Assembly: GCF_009727055.1 (NCBI RefSeq)
Contig: NC_052359.1
Span: forward strand, 19,656,167 to 19,720,166
DNA: 64,000 nucleotides
Reading direction: 5' to 3'
From: Benincasa hispida
Lineage: Eukaryota > Streptophyta > Magnoliopsida > Cucurbitales > Cucurbitaceae
Each line of letters begins with the position of its first letter. Within the stretch, counting starts at the first letter, position 1. A program made the position numbers and the translations under genes. Shown one piece after another: positions 50,400 to 63,355 of this stretch. The notes under the pieces were generated by a model, which had not been told where the DNA came from, searched no databases, and saw only the letters and a list, made by a program, of their open reading frames with translations.

Positions 50400-51097
50400 A
50401 TGGATCGGGTGCTAAAGGCCGCAAGAGCATCCGGCTCTCTTAATCTTTCCAATCGCTCTCTCAGGCAAGTTCTTCATTCATTTACACATCCTGATCATTA
50501 ACTTACAATCCTTCAAAAGCTAAGATTAAGGAGATACCACTTTAATTTTGTTGTGATCGAAGTGCATGTACCTGAATTTTGGTTGTAACCTTCAGTGATG
50601 TGCCAAGTGAGGTTTATCGGAGCTTGGATGCAGTTCAGGCGGACGAGAAGTGGTGGGAGGTAAATTTTCTTCACTTTCGACTTGGAGATTTAAGAATTGA
50701 TTTTACTTCGTTTCATTCATTGCTTTGTTTTTGCAGGCTGTGGAGTTACAGAAGCTAATTCTAGTTCATAACAATATTCAATTGTTGAGTGAAGAACTGA
50801 GGAATTTGTCTTCTCTTACCGTATTAAATGTTAGTCACAACAAACTTTCTGAATTACCAGCTGCAATTGGAGAGTGAGTTCTGATTTTGTACTTTCAGTA
50901 CTCGCTTCATAGACAAAATTTTATGATGGTTGTATTTTGGTAATTCTTACGCGGTTATTAATTCACTTTTGCAGGCTTCCTGCCCTAAAGCTCTTTGATG
51001 TGTCCTTCAATTCATTAATGAGAATACCTGAAGAAATTGGATCCGCCACTTCACTTGTCAAGTATTCCTCTTCCCTTCTACACATCCCCCGTAGATT

Positions 51098-51132
<35 letters not shown>

Positions 51133-54100
51133 CAGAATTTATGAGGAGAGAATCTAGCAGAATATTTTCTGAAATGGGAGATCGTTGATGAATTCATTTG
51201 CCTTAAGTTTGCACTTTCTTTAAGAAAAAATTCTTAGCATCTAGGGGAATGACATTACAAGGACATAAGGAATTGAAGATTGATTGAATTCGGCGAAAAA
51301 TCAATGTTCAGCGTTCTTTATTTGAAGTGATTATCAAATTGAAAAATATTTTCTCAGACTCGCATAGACGTGATTAATCTTCCTCTCCTTCACCTCGTTC
51401 TTTTTCTTTCATTAAAAAAAGAAAAACAATATGCGAGGTTTACCATTCCTGCAATTATTCACTTCTAAGTTCTTACATGTCAAAGAAATCCTTTTCTAGT
51501 TTCTTTAAGTCCATTTTCATTATTCATTTTTTTTATCATTGAGAAAAACCTCCAAGTGGACATGGACATCACAGGGAATTTTTTACCTGTCGCTTATTGA
51601 GGCAATTGTTTCCCTTTAGATTTGACTGTTCAAGCAATCACCTCAAGGAACTACCAGGTGGACTTGGAAGGTGTTCAGATCTGTCGGATCTGAAGGTAAT
51701 GGTTTCCTACTGTGATCTGCACTCACTTCCACATCCCCAAATGGTCTGCTTCTTGAGCTGCCTTGACTGACCTTGTGGGGCCCTTTCTGTCTCTTAGTAT
51801 AGTAACTTTGTAATACCTTTCCACAAGTATAATGGATTATGGGAACTGTTTTCTTTTGCCATCTTATGTTAAGTTCATCCTTGCTGGTAACCTAGACAAT
51901 AAATGTTGCATGTTCTCTCCTATGCTAAATTTTCCTTCAGTTGTGATATGAAGGTTAGACGGTTGATTGGGTCAGTTGAGGGGGGTTTGGGATATACCAA
52001 ATAATTAATGATATGAAGGCTCTTATTTATTTATTTTTAGCATAATGTATCAAGCAAGGTTTCTTAGTGTACTCTTCCTCAGGCATCAAACAACTCCATT
52101 TCCAGCTTGCCAGATCAACTTGCAAACTGCTCAAAATTGACAAAGCTTGATATGGAGGTAATGATAGAGAATATTAATTTTAAACGGGTTTGATGAAAAA
52201 CGTTTATGTTTGGTCAAGTAATGGAAATAGTAATTCATTTCTAATGTAGCCTCTTTGGTTGGCAGGGGAACAAGCTAAAAGTTATATCCAAAAATTTGAT
52301 TGCCTCATGGACTATGCTCACTGAACTTAATGCATGTAATTTTGAAGTCTTGACCTGTCTATCTGATATTGTTGAATACTTTAAATTTTGCATTACTGGA
52401 TTAGAGAAATATAATCTTACAATTAAATATTTGCAGCAAAGAATTTGCTTAATGGGTTGCCTGAGAATATTGGTAGCCTATCACGTCTCATTCGTTTAAA
52501 TGTATTCCAAAACAGTGAGTTTTTTGGCTGACTAACCCACTTAATCTCCTTTACTTCAATAATTTAATCCTTTTCTTTTATGTTTTAACGAGGCTTTCCA
52601 AATATATCCCCTCTGCAGAAATTTCATCAATTCCACCTTCAATAAAGGATTGCTGTGCGCTTGCAGAGTTATATATGGGGTAGCATTCCATCCAATATCA
52701 TACACTTGGTTTAGATTGTAATGGGTTTCTATAGTTTGTTCCTTTTCTTCTTTTAACATTTTAATTTGATTGCGTAATGTGATTTCAAATTATAGGAATA
52801 ATTCAGTTAGTACGCTACCAATGGAGATTGGAGCACTTTCACATTTAGGGACTTTAGATCTTCACTCAAACCAGGTAGTCTGTTCATCTCCATATAGTTC
52901 TTACCTACATTTTTTCCTCACCTCTATAAATGGATAATAAAGAATAGGGAAACTATACTATATTGGAAAACTGTCGAGAGGAAACTTTACTGCTCTATGA
53001 AATGTTGGTTAGGCTAAACCTGGGATAAGTGAGCATTCAGATATAAATAAATTCTACCTTGATTTCTTCAGTCTCATCCGTTGCTCAGCATATAATATAT
53101 TACAGTATAGCATGGTTTTTTGAGCTCTATAACATTTTTTGTTTAAAGAAACCAAACTTTCATTGAGAAGTATGAAAGAATATGCTCATAAAAAGAAACC
53201 ACATGAAAAATCCCTGCAACATTTTGTATGACAATTCGTTTTTCTATCTTGCATTTGTTCTTTCTCAAATTTAAATTAAGTTTTTCTCTCAACAAATTTT
53301 ATGTTATGGGCTAGTACTACAAAAATTTGTAAATTTTATGTTGGGCTTTTTTTTTTTTTTTTGTAACCTGTTGGTGTGTGGGGACATCTCCCCCTCTTTT
53401 GGTAATGAAAGTCAGGTTTCTTATCCAAAAAAAAAAAAAAACAAACAAATCATGATCTTAAATTATGAATATTTAACATCAAAAGATCTAATGCATAACC
53501 TTTTGCTAAGCTCAAACAACTCACTGTATTAATGAAATTAAATTGCCATGAAATTCAGCACCATGGTCTTGGTTATGGGCATACTTTCCATCACATATCA
53601 TAAGTGTGAAAATAAACTGCATACAAGACAGCGTGGAGTTCTCCTATTCTTTAGTTTGAATATGAAAGAAAGGGGGTTCAAATTCATTTTTGAAGCCCAT
53701 GAATTAGTGAGGATTAGGTTGTACTTGGAACAATATCTTCTACAACTCTTGGTTGGTGATGTTAACATAATAAATAGGTACCTATTTCGCAATTCATATG
53801 AAGGAAGGATAGTAGGATAGGTATTTGGAGAAGCTGTGGGAGATGGTGAGATTTAATATGTCTATATGAGAAATTGATTACAAACTAGCACAAGGCTTCA
53901 TGTAGAAAATTAAAATGGAGTTGCACAAAGGAGGGATATAATTCGGGGGCTAAAGGAGATAAAATTCAAATTGGTGTGACTGCAATTGAGAATTTATGAT
54001 TATGCCAGAAGAAATTCATGTGGGATATACCACCAGAAGAATCAGAGAAAACTATCCAAGGGAGTACACAAATGTCCAAGTCTTAAATCACCGATTGACC

Positions 54101-56448
54101 CAAAAGCTTAAGCTAATGAGTGAAGACAAATTTAATATTATATCATTTAACACTCTCTCTCATTTGTGAGCTTGAAATATGTAGAAGATCCAACAAGTGG
54201 AAATAAAAAATAATTGGAGAGGAAATAAGATTGCAGAAGTTTGTACTCAGGATCTCTTGGACCTCCTGCTTTGGGAAGAAAAAATATTGTTATTTCTTCT
54301 ACACTTGAAGCAAGGTCTTCTTATATAGAAGAAAGACTAAATACTAATAAGGAAAGAACCTTGCTTATATAGAAAAAAGAATATACACATAATACACATT
54401 TAATATTATAAAGAATATAAGGAAGAAAATCCAACACTAAGCATGAAGGTAAAAGGTTCCAGCACCAGAGATTTAATAATCCATGAACCCCTGAAACCTA
54501 ATGGCAGAAGGGAGACAAATACCTATGAAGAAGTGAAAAAGAAGATTCTGCCACATGGTGGAGGTGAAAATATAGTGAAGAGGGTGAAAGCTTGCTGGCT
54601 TAAATATCTCCAATGTGTGGAAGGGGCATGAGATGTTAATAACTTGATAATGGCAGGGTGGGGTTGAGGAGCTAAATCATAAACTAGAGAAGCCGTACAC
54701 TCATGTACTTCACAGCTCCATGGGTGGAGAAACTTCTGGAATTAGATAGGGCCATGGGTCCGGACAACTTTAAACAAAAAGAAAACTGAACTGGAAGGAA
54801 GGAGTCTACATGCAGTGTGCAGATTAGGTTTAGGAATAATTTTGGGGCTGAGGAGGGGGTTTAAATTAGCTATAAAAAAATAAAGCAAGAAAACAAACTT
54901 AATTATTTTAAAAGAAAATGGACTAAAAGACCCATAACCCTTGAGGAAGTGTGTTCTTGAAGCAGAGTACTGATAGGAACATTATTAACATTATTAGGCT
55001 ACTAGGGATATGAGTTTTCAGCTTGTTAGTGGAGTGGTTATGAATCACATTGGAGGAGTTGGAGACAGACATCTTTTGGGATTAATTTTTGGAGAGAGTC
55101 TTGAATTCGAAGTATGAGCTACAACTTTCTGTGTATTTCATTTTTCTCATGAACTACCAAATTCCAGCCTAGCAATTGAGACAAAAATAAGATATTTTTG
55201 CCCTCGGAGAAAATCTATGCTAAAAGCTTGCAATTCAGTACATAATACCCATGCCTTATTGAGTAAAAATATTTGCAAATCTTGCATAGATGGAGAATAG
55301 TACTTTTTGATTTTTTGATTTTTTTGATTTGTTTACTCTAGAGAAAGTTGGTTTCCATATGGATTTACTATCTAATACTGTAATTTGTACGTTTAAATTA
55401 TATTCTTTACATGTCATTAAATGAATCTTCTCAACTCATTTGGTAATACTTGAGAATCTGGTGAACATGCTGCCTTACTATATGCAGTTGAAAGAGTATC
55501 CAGTTGAGGCATGCAAGTTGCATCTCTTGGTCCTAGATCTTTCAAACAATTCATTGAGTGGACTGCCTCCAGAAATCGGTAAGGTTAGCAGATATAATCT
55601 AACAGTGTTTGAAATTCTGAAAAATTATTTAAAGATTCATATATATAGATTCTCCTCTCGCACTGTTTGTAGAGTTTGTAGATGTTAGTAACTAAGTTTT
55701 ACTCCACTTGATCCTAGTTCTGTAATAGACTTTTTTAGAGGCAGTAAAAGATTAGTTGTATTAATTACTGTTCTTTCAGAAGCATAGACCAGTGTAGTGC
55801 CAGAACTTGTTGAGCAACTGTTTCCTTCACTTCACTTGCCTGCTTCTGGGAGCCGACATGTATTTTTCTTATAAGCACAAAGAATGCCTCTTGCATTCAT
55901 TTGAAAGTTGTGTTGGTGAATGTATAGCGACTTTAATTTTAGCTGGAAAAATTTGGAAACAACATGGTACTAGTGCCTTTCTTAAAGGACTAAAAGGAGG
56001 ACTGACGGAAGATATCAATTTGATCCTTTGCGTAGGTAAGATGACTACTTTGAGAAAGCTCTTGCTCACAGGCAATCCCATACGTACTCTTCGAAGGTGT
56101 GAAAGTTCTACTTAGTGTATTCTTACCACCCTAATGCTTATAAACAGCTTTCAATTGTTTCATTTCAATGAAAAGATGACTAAATTTTGATGCTTCGTTC
56201 AATGCTAGTTCACTAGTTTCTGGGCCAACACCTGCTTTACTGAAGTTTCTTCGAAGTAGACTTCCTGAAAATGAAGGTTCAGTAGTAATTTTATTTTTAC
56301 TCTTCGGGTGGACCATATATTATTTCACATCTGGGGTCTCTCTTCATTATGGTGTTTAAATAATGTTCTTTTTTTAGAGCCTGAAGCTAGTAGCACTCAG
56401 AGAGGGGATGTAATAACTATGGCAGCTAGAATGTCTATCACTTCAAAG
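50400..56448 (+). CDS. LRRC40-like leucine-rich repeat protein, 5' part (14 exons, 361 codons)
   Basis: Exons: 50400-50464, 50596-50659, 50737-50873, 50975-51061, 51620-51695, 52083-52157, 52266-52335, 52437-52514, 52619-52679, 52796-52874, 55488-55578, 56036-56096, 56209-56276, 56378-56448. All phases agree and the 1083 nt stay open. The protein opens [20 protein letters not shown], then LRR units such as [49 protein letters not shown] and [18 protein letters not shown]. It has no signal peptide or membrane segment, so it is probably an intracellular scaffold. Plant LRRC40 proteins are about 580 residues, so roughly 220 C-terminal residues are missing. The next intron exceeds 7.5 kb and holds transposons; the remaining exons lie beyond the window or are lost. 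Intron 1 has a GC donor. Intron 10 (2.6 kb) contains a LINE tail. Confidence 0.9.
50465..50595 (+). other. GC-AG intron (intron 1 of the LRR gene)
   Basis: The donor reads tcag then gcaagt and the acceptor ccttcag. Only the GC donor keeps the frame (RSLSDVPSEV); the nearest GT (gttctt, 50469) would give an immediate TGA. GC-AG introns are a minor natural class, usually with an otherwise perfect donor, as here. Confidence 0.85.
51099..51132. repeat. Poly-T run of 34 bases in intron 4
   Basis: An uninterrupted T tract followed by cagaattt. It may be a retroposon tail in reverse or simple slippage. Its exact length is unreliable in most sequencing. Confidence 0.8.
53340..53452 (+). mobile_element. 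LINE 3' tail fragment in intron 10
   Basis: gtaacctgttggtgtgtggg, then ggtaatgaaagtcaggtttc and ttatcc, ends in a run of 15 A (53428-53442). The aatgaaa...gtttcttatcc-poly-A form is typical of plant LINE 3' ends. A partly inverted match (aaagaaaccaaactttcatt) is at 53147. The large open frames at 53338-53820 are accidental. Confidence 0.55.
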
Positions 56449-56699
56449 GTATTGCCTACCATATCTTTTTGAAAAGTTTCAAAGTTTATATATTTCTTCT
56501 GTTATCCAATGATGATTTACACGTAAATGCTGAGCTCTTACTTTGGAGCCACTGCCTTCCGCACTACATCTGTTGTCCAAACTCACTTTTAGGAATAAAC
56601 TAAGCCTAATACTAACATGTTGCATTGCATGGGATGAAGTCTATTAAGGAAATTGACTAAAAGAGAGCTAGAGGGATCTTCCCACTTGTTATAACTTGT

Positions 56700-57120
56700 A
56701 GTTTCTTAGAGCCTGTTTGGTAACTGTTGGAGTGTTGGTATATATTAATTTTACCACCTTTTTTTATCAAAAGAATTAATTGTCCATTACATACTTGAAA
56801 ACTACAACATCATTAATGAACACATAGATAAATTAATTTATACACAAATACATCTCAATCCACAAGGGCACCAAATAAACAAAGAAAAATTACAAAAACC
56901 TAAAGAAAACACATTCAAGAAAAAAAAAAAAAAAGAAGATGATATTCCAAAAGATAATCTCAGTGGATGTGATGACGATGATTATGAATGAAGGTCTTCT
57001 CTTCAAGCTCTGGCCTTGAATGGAATGGCTCTGATGATGATCTGGTGATAAATAGCAGCCAAAGCCACTCCAATGAAAGGTCCCACCAGAAGATTCAATG
57101 CTCATCCCAAGCGTGTTGCC
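56700..57120 (-). pseudogene. PIP1-type aquaporin 3' fragment, frameshifted
   Basis: On the minus strand, from about 57119 to the stop at 57003-57005, the sequence reads QHAWDEH, a stop where Trp is expected, IFW, then after a one-base loss [20 protein letters not shown] and IPFKARA and a stop. This is the last membrane helix and C-terminal tail of a plasma-membrane water channel. The sequence after the stop to about 56750 looks like its 3' untranslated region and ends in a short A-rich run (gataaaaaaagg). Nothing upstream of the final exon was found. It could be a truncated retrocopy or a captured gene end; no other exon is present to decide. Confidence 0.8.
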
Positions 57121-57425
57121 TATTTTGGAATGGTGAACCAAAAGATACATGAGTTACTATAGCCAATTGATTTGATATGGAGCCTCATGTTTATCTAGTA
57201 TGTTATCAAAGCACGTGAAGCCCAAATGAGAATTCAATTTAAAAAACATTTGGGATCCGATCCATGAATGAACCCAAAAAGGTATCATCTTCAGGGAGCA
57301 CATTGAGGATTCCACATTGGAAAGATGGAGAGAACTCACAATCTTTAAAAGATACATGAGTTACTCCTCCCACTGCCAATTGGCTTTGAGATCGAATGTC
57401 ATGTTTATCTAATAATAACTTCCCC
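57121..57425. repeat. Direct repeat of about 210-bp period
   Basis: aaagatacatgagttact...gccaattg...catgtttatcta occurs at about 57139 and again at about 57349. The segment between has no supported gene. Probably a retrotransposon remnant. Confidence 0.6.
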
Positions 57426-57659
57426 TGTTGGTTTGAGAAGAATAATAATTTCTTATTTCATTCACTATGTCAAATGACCTTTTTAAAGATACAAGTTAGG
57501 CAATCTAGGGTTAGTAACAAACTAGGAATAAAATCTACAAAATAACAAATTACCTAAAAAACCTAGATACATAAAGATACACTTAAATAATAAAAACATA
57601 TTTACAATAATAAAAACAAATCTATAGTAATAACAAATAAATAAATACACGATTCTATA
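57426..57659 (-). repeat. 3' LTR of the short-LTR copia element
   Basis: Plus-strand sequence runs from tgttggtttgagaagaataa to tacacgattctata. The adjacent minus-strand purine-rich aacttaaggag (57661-57671) is the probable polypurine tract. Confidence 0.85.
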
Positions 57660-57859
57660 CTCCTTAAGTTGGTGCATAGATGTCATGCATACCCAACTTT
57701 CTTATGAGTTCATCAAATACCGGTTTAAACAATCCTTTAGTCAGAATAACTGCCGTTTTGTCTTTGGAAGGAACAAAAAGAGTGCAAATTACTCCTTCCT
57801 CTAGATTTTCTTTAATGAATGTCGATCCACCTCTATATGCTTCGTACGATCATGTTGGA

Positions 57860-60800
57860 TACGATTTTATGTAATGTTTAAAGCGGCTTTGTTATCACAA
57901 AAGAGCTTTATTGGAGCTTTGACCTCCATTCCTAACTCTTTAAGCCTTCTACGAATCCATAAAATCTCACATACTCCATTAGCCATGACCCTATACTCTG
58001 CCTCAGCATTACTTCGAGCCACTACATTTTGCTTCTTACTGTGCCATGCCACCAAGTTTCCCCGCACATATGTACAAGAGGTTGACTTTCGATCAGTTAT
58101 AGAGCCTGCCCAATCAACATTAGTATAAGCTTCTACAGATTGGTTGTTTCCCTTTTTAAAAAAAGAGTCCTCTACTAGGACAACCTTTAAGATACCTAAG
58201 TAATCCATAAACTGCCTTAAGATATTCTTCAAAGGGCTTATGCATGAACTGACTTACCATACTCACTGCAAAGGCTATGTCAGGTCGAGTATGTGATAGA
58301 TAAATTAATCTACCTACTAACCTTTGATATCTTTGAACATCAACACGGGAATCCTGAGTAATGCCTCCAAGTTTCTTGTTCGCATCAATTGGAGTTTCTA
58401 CAAGCCGACACCCACTCATGCCTTTATCTTTGAGAAGGTCTCGAATATATTTCTGTTGAGACATAACAATTCCTTGCTTTGATCTTGCAACTTCCATGGC
58501 AAGGAAATATTTCATTTCTTCTAGATCCTTTAACTTTAAACTCCTCGAAAAGTTTGTTCTTTAACATAGCTATTTCTTCATGATCATCACCTGTAATAAT
58601 AATATCATCTATATAGACAATAAGAGTAGCTATCTTTCCATCCTTTGAGAATCTAGTAAATAATGTATGATCAACATGAGCTTGTGAATACCCCCGTTTT
58701 TTTTACAACCTGAGTGATCCTTTCAAATCAGGCCCTTCGAAGGATTGTTTAAGGCCGTACAAAGCTTTTTCAGGTCTGCACACTTTTGATCCAAACTTTT
58801 CTTTAAATCTTGGAGGAGGTACCATGTATACTTCTTCTTCAATGTGGCTATTTAAGAAAGCATTCTTCACGTCAAATTGATTTGCTGGCCAATCCAGATT
58901 TGCTGCGATAGACAACAAAATTCAAACAATATTAAGTTTAGCAATAGGAGCAAATGTCTCTGCATGGTCAATTCCATATGCCTGTGTATATATCCTTTAG
59001 CAATTAGACGAGCTTTATATTGTTCAAGAGTTCCATCAGCTTTAAACTTAAGAGTGAATCCATCTACACCCAACAGTTGATTTTCCTTTTGGCAGCTGCT
59101 CAATCCTCCATGATCGATTCTTCTCAAGATCATTCATCTCCTCATGTACAACCTTCCTCCATTCTAGAACGTTAAGAGCCTCCAGAACACTGTTAGGTAT
59201 TTGGACATTGGTGACACTAGAAGTAAAAGCAGAAAAAGACTTGGAGAGATTTTTAGTTAGACACATGATTTAACATAGGACATTTGACACGTGAACGTTT
59301 TCCTTTCCTCAAAGCTAAAGGAATATCAAGATCGGAGATAGAATTTTCACCTGGGGATTTGTTTGATCTTGGTTCAGATTCTTGACAGACAAGAGGAGGG
59401 ATAGTTCCAGGATCCTAATGATTTGTCGTTCTCTCGTAAGTCTGCCCAAAGAGTTTTGTTGATTCCAACTAAGATTTATTTTCAGAATGATGTTGATTAT
59501 GAGTAAAATTATGTGAATGCACACCTTCTAACTTATGACTATGCTCATTTTCTAAGCTAGGGCCAGGGTTTTGTGAGGAATTTTCTTCACAATGTGATGC
59601 TATTGGAATCGTTTCATGTGTTGTTTCCTAACTTCTTCAATTTCTTGAACACGATTATTATTCTCGAAATTAAGAAATTCTAGAGTTGAGGTTTTTGAAT
59701 ATATATTTGGATTTCTTGCAATCACTTCAAGACTTAGATTTTCTACGAATTCCATATTTTGAGATGGTAGATTCTTCATATTCGAATCTATTTGATGCTC
59801 CCCCTGAATCTGATTCTTAAAATAAGGTTGCTTTTCAAAAAATTGTATATCCATTGAAACGAACATTTTTCTAGTTGTAGGATCAAAGCACTTGTACCTT
59901 TTTTGGTTTGGAGCAATACCTAAAAAAACACACTTTTTTGCTCTTGGGTCCAACTTATTAGCACTTCTATTAGGATTCTTTACAAACAGTATGCACCTAA
60001 ATATTTTCAGGGTAATTGTGCCTATCAATCTAGATCTAGGAAATTCTTTTTGAAGAAATTGAATGGGTATTCGAAAATTTAGGATCCTAGATGGCATTCT
60101 ATTAATTAGATACGTGGCATGTAAAACAGCCTAACCCGAAAGGTACTTAGGTATATTCATAGAGAACATTAGTGCTCGAGCAACTTCTAATAAGTGCCTA
60201 TTTTTTCTTTCAGCTCGGCCATTTTGTTGAGGTGTATCATTACAAGGATTTTATTGAACTATTCCCTTTTCCATGAAAAGCCCCCCTAAAATTTGGGTAA
60301 AGTATTAATAGAGAACATTAGTGCTCGAGCAACTTCTAATAAGTGCCTATTTTTTCTTTCAGCTCGGCCATTTTGTTGAGGTGTATCATTACAAGGATTT
60401 TATTGAACTATTCCCTTTTCCATGAAAATCCCCCCTAAAATTTGGGTAAAGTATTGATAGAGAACATTAGTGCTCGAGCAACTTCTAATAAGTGCCTATT
60501 TTTTCTTTCAGCTCGGCCATTTTGTTGAGGTGTATCATTACAAGGATTTTATTGAACTATTTCCTTTTCCATGAAAAAACCCCCTAAAATTTGGGTAAAG
60601 TATTCTCTACCATTATAACTCCTAAAAATTTGAATTTTGGAATTAAACTGCGTGTGAATCATGTGGTAAAATTGTTTAAAAACACCTTCAACTTCTGATT
60701 TTTCTTTTAGTAAATCCCAACAAACTCATCTATCAAAGTGATAAACCATCTTTTATCCTTACAAGTTTTATGAAGGACCCCAAATATCAGTGTGAATTTA

Positions 60801-62400
60801 AGTAAATGCTTTTGATACTTGATATGGACGAGTTGTATATGTACTTCTATGATGTTTAGCTTACAAATTTCACACTAAAACACAGATGGATCTTTATTTT
60901 GAAACAAGTTTGGAAACAATTTCTGTAAATAAAAGAAATTTGGGTGCCATAGTCTAAAATACCATAAATAAATCTCATCATTACTGGAAATAGATGTTGT
61001 TTGGGAGCACGAATTCCCTCGAGCATCTTTATTTGAGTTTGACTCCCCATCTAAGAAATAGAGACCATGACTTTCACTAGCACTGCCAATTATCTTTCCC
61101 GAGACCAGTTCCTGAAATACAGTGTGAAGATGAAAAATTAGCAAGGCACGGAATGTCTTTTGTGAGTTTGCTAATAGATATCAGATTACAAGATAACTTG
61201 GGAACATGTAAAACATTAGATAAGACTGGACAAGATGATATCCTAATGTTACCAACACCAGTTATAGGGGAATAAGAACCATCTACAATTCTTACTTTTT
61301 TATTCCCTGCACAAGGTTTATAGGAATAAAATAGGCTAGAACATCTAGTCATGTGGCCAAAGGTGCTGAATCTATTATCCAAGAAGAAATTTTTTGTTGC
61401 ATACAATTGAAAGCATGGAAGGAAGACACACAAGGTATTGTATCGTTTTTGGCAAAAGAACATGACAGGGTTTCATGATTGGTCAAATTTGATGAGTTAA
61501 CTTCAGGATTTTCTCCATTTGTTTTGGAGTGAATTGGGCGGTAGATGATTTGACTTGATGATCTTGAGTAGTTTCAACCATGGTATGGGATGCACGTTCG
61601 GCCTTTGGTTTCCAACCAGGAGGCTTGCCATGTATCTTCCAACAAGTTTCCCATGTATGCCAGAACTTCTTTCAGTAGTCACACCTTGATTTCTTCTTCT
61701 TATTGCCACTTTGATCATAATTTACGAACCACTAAGGTTACTGTATTGCTGCTGCTTTCAAGCGTAGGAGTGCTACTATGCATAATTTTGCAGCGACTCT
61801 CCTCTAAGCAAACTTCTAAGACCTCACATATGGAGGGCAAAGGTCGGCGGCCAAGAATACGATCCTTCACCTCATCAAGATTTTGATTAACACCTGCAAG
61901 AAACATTAATTCTCCTCACGCTTTTTACATTGAGTATAGTCTTTCGTGTTCTCCCACACATCCTCGTTGCAAAAGATCAAGTTCATGTCATATTGTCACC
62001 ATCATTGTAATAAGTTGTGACATCATTTTGCCCCCTGCTTTGAATGCCATAATTTAGTTTTCAATTAAAAAATTTCTGAGGCATTCTCAAGGTCGGAATA
62101 TGTTTCTTTAACTGAATCCCACACTTTTCCTGTTTTCATGAACTTGTGAGGTTTAGCTATCGATGGATCCATGGAATTGAGCTATAACCAATGAGTTTTC
62201 GGACCTCCATCTTTTGTATATAACCTCATCAGTCTTTGAGCATGAGATTCACTAGTTAAGTATCCAATCTTACCTCTGCCGTCGATGGCTAGCTTGAAGG
62301 ATTGTGCCCATTCCAGATAGTTCCTCCCATTCAAGCGAGGAACGGTAATCTGCATTGAAGAATGAATTGAAAGGTCTGTTGCCATCAGCTTCGATAAACT
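57860..62400 (-). pseudogene. Copia gag-pol of the short-LTR element, broken
   Basis: Gag opens near 62385 (MATDLSIHSSM...LNGRNYLEWAQSFKLAIDG). Further left on the map are a zinc-finger/protease region (61077-61720), integrase with NDTPQQNGRAERKNRHLLEV (present three times, about 60161-60607), the post-integrase segment KKCVFLGIAPNQKRYKCFDP (about 59950), RT with FDVKNAFLNSHIEEEVYM and VYIDDIIITGD (YIDD near 58610), LVGRLIYLSHTRPDIAFAVS, and RNase H with AYTNVDWAGSITDRKSTSCT and AEAEYRVMANGVCEILWIRR. Stops and indels occur throughout. Confidence 0.9.
60161..60607 (-). repeat. 149-bp tandem triplication within the integrase
   Basis: Three near-identical units start at 60161, 60310 and 60459 (agagaacattagtgctcgag). 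They differ at only a few bases. As 149 is not a multiple of three, the triplication shifts the integrase frame. Confidence 0.92.
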
Positions 62401-62590
62401 GAGGCCATGGGTTTTTTCGACAGCAATGGTTGATTCTGGTAAGTGAGTTTTTTCAATGGTTGATTCTGGTGAGTTTTTTCACCAGTAGATGGAGAATTCA
62501 GGGTGGATGGCAGTACTTTTCCAATCTCGGATATGACATCCATGGTTAAAGCCAGAGAAAAAGAATTTCTGAACAAATTGAGATTTACCA

Positions 62591-62827
62591 AGTTGGTTTG
62601 TGAAGAATAATAATTTTTTATTTCATTCACTAGGTCAAATGACCTTCTGAAAGATACAAATTAGGCAATCTCGGGTTAGTAACAAACCAGGAATAAAATC
62701 TACAAAATTAAAACTGACCTAAAAAACCTAGATACATAAAGATACACTTCACAGATATTAAAAACGTATTTACAATAATAAAAACAAATCTATAATAATG
62801 ACACATAAATAAATACACGATTCTATA
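62591..62827 (-). repeat. 5' LTR of the short-LTR copia element
   Basis: Plus-strand agttggtttgtgaagaataa to tacacgattctata, the counterpart of 57426-57659. The minus-strand base run ttggtaaatctca just inside is a diverged primer site. Confidence 0.82.
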
Positions 62828-62839
62828 TTCCCATTTTTC

Positions 62840-63355
62840 ATTTTTGGTTCCTATTATTACTCTTATTTTTGGATGAAGAAACAATTTCATTGATAAAACT
62901 CCAAACACCTTATTGGGATAATGATTCTTCCAAATCACTGAATAAAAGATGTTTTAAAAGATGGTTCACAATCCAAACCAAATCCTCCATGAGCAATTTA
63001 ACTTGCAAAGAAGAATCAAGAGGCAAAGTTCAAGAATAGGGAGAATTTCGAATTGGAGCCAAAATATGAGAAAGACTAGCCCATTCATTCATTTCCATAT
63101 CGTTAATGTTGTGTCAAAGGTGCAAATCCCATGCATTGGTTGTCTCAACCCACACCAGCCACAGTAGCATCAGGAAATGACAGTGATGAAGCCTAGGAAA
63201 CACAGTCACAATAGGGCCACAACTAAGCCAAGAGGCAGTCCAAAAAGAAGTAGAAGTCCCATCATCAAGGGAATGTTGCACACGGCTAGCAACCAAGTCC
63301 ATAGTTTGGCAGATTAGGATACCACCAAACAAGGAAATACTCAAGGACACAAGAA
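62840..63355 (-). mobile_element. LINE ORF2 C-terminal fragment
   Basis: Minus-strand pieces read DLVASRVQHSLDDGTSTSFW, then TASWLSCG and FPRLHH (63114-63350), the usual G-D-G-x-x-x-x-FW block downstream of LINE RT. Later WKNHYPNKVFGVLSMKLF (about 62890-62940) resembles the zf-RVT start. Broken by stops. Confidence 0.6.

Larger units (their letters stand above)
57426..62827 (-). mobile_element. Ty1/copia element with short LTRs, minus strand, degraded
   Basis: Short LTRs at 57426-57659 (234 bp) and 62591-62827 (237 bp) are about 90 percent alike by eye. Flanks tcccc (57421-57425) and ttccc (62828-62832) are a near-match 5-bp target duplication. Gag, protease, integrase, RT and RNase H follow in order on the minus strand. 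It lies after the last recognised exon of the LRR gene, on the opposite strand. Confidence 0.92.

Noticed and set aside
50937..51188. 83-residue frame with a Phe run
   Set aside because: It is exon 4 of the LRR gene read on into the intron through the 34-T run.
53338..53820. Open frames of 64 and 90 residues in the LRR intron
   Set aside because: One reads through a LINE tail and poly-A, the other is unrecognised intron sequence between verified exons 10 and 11.
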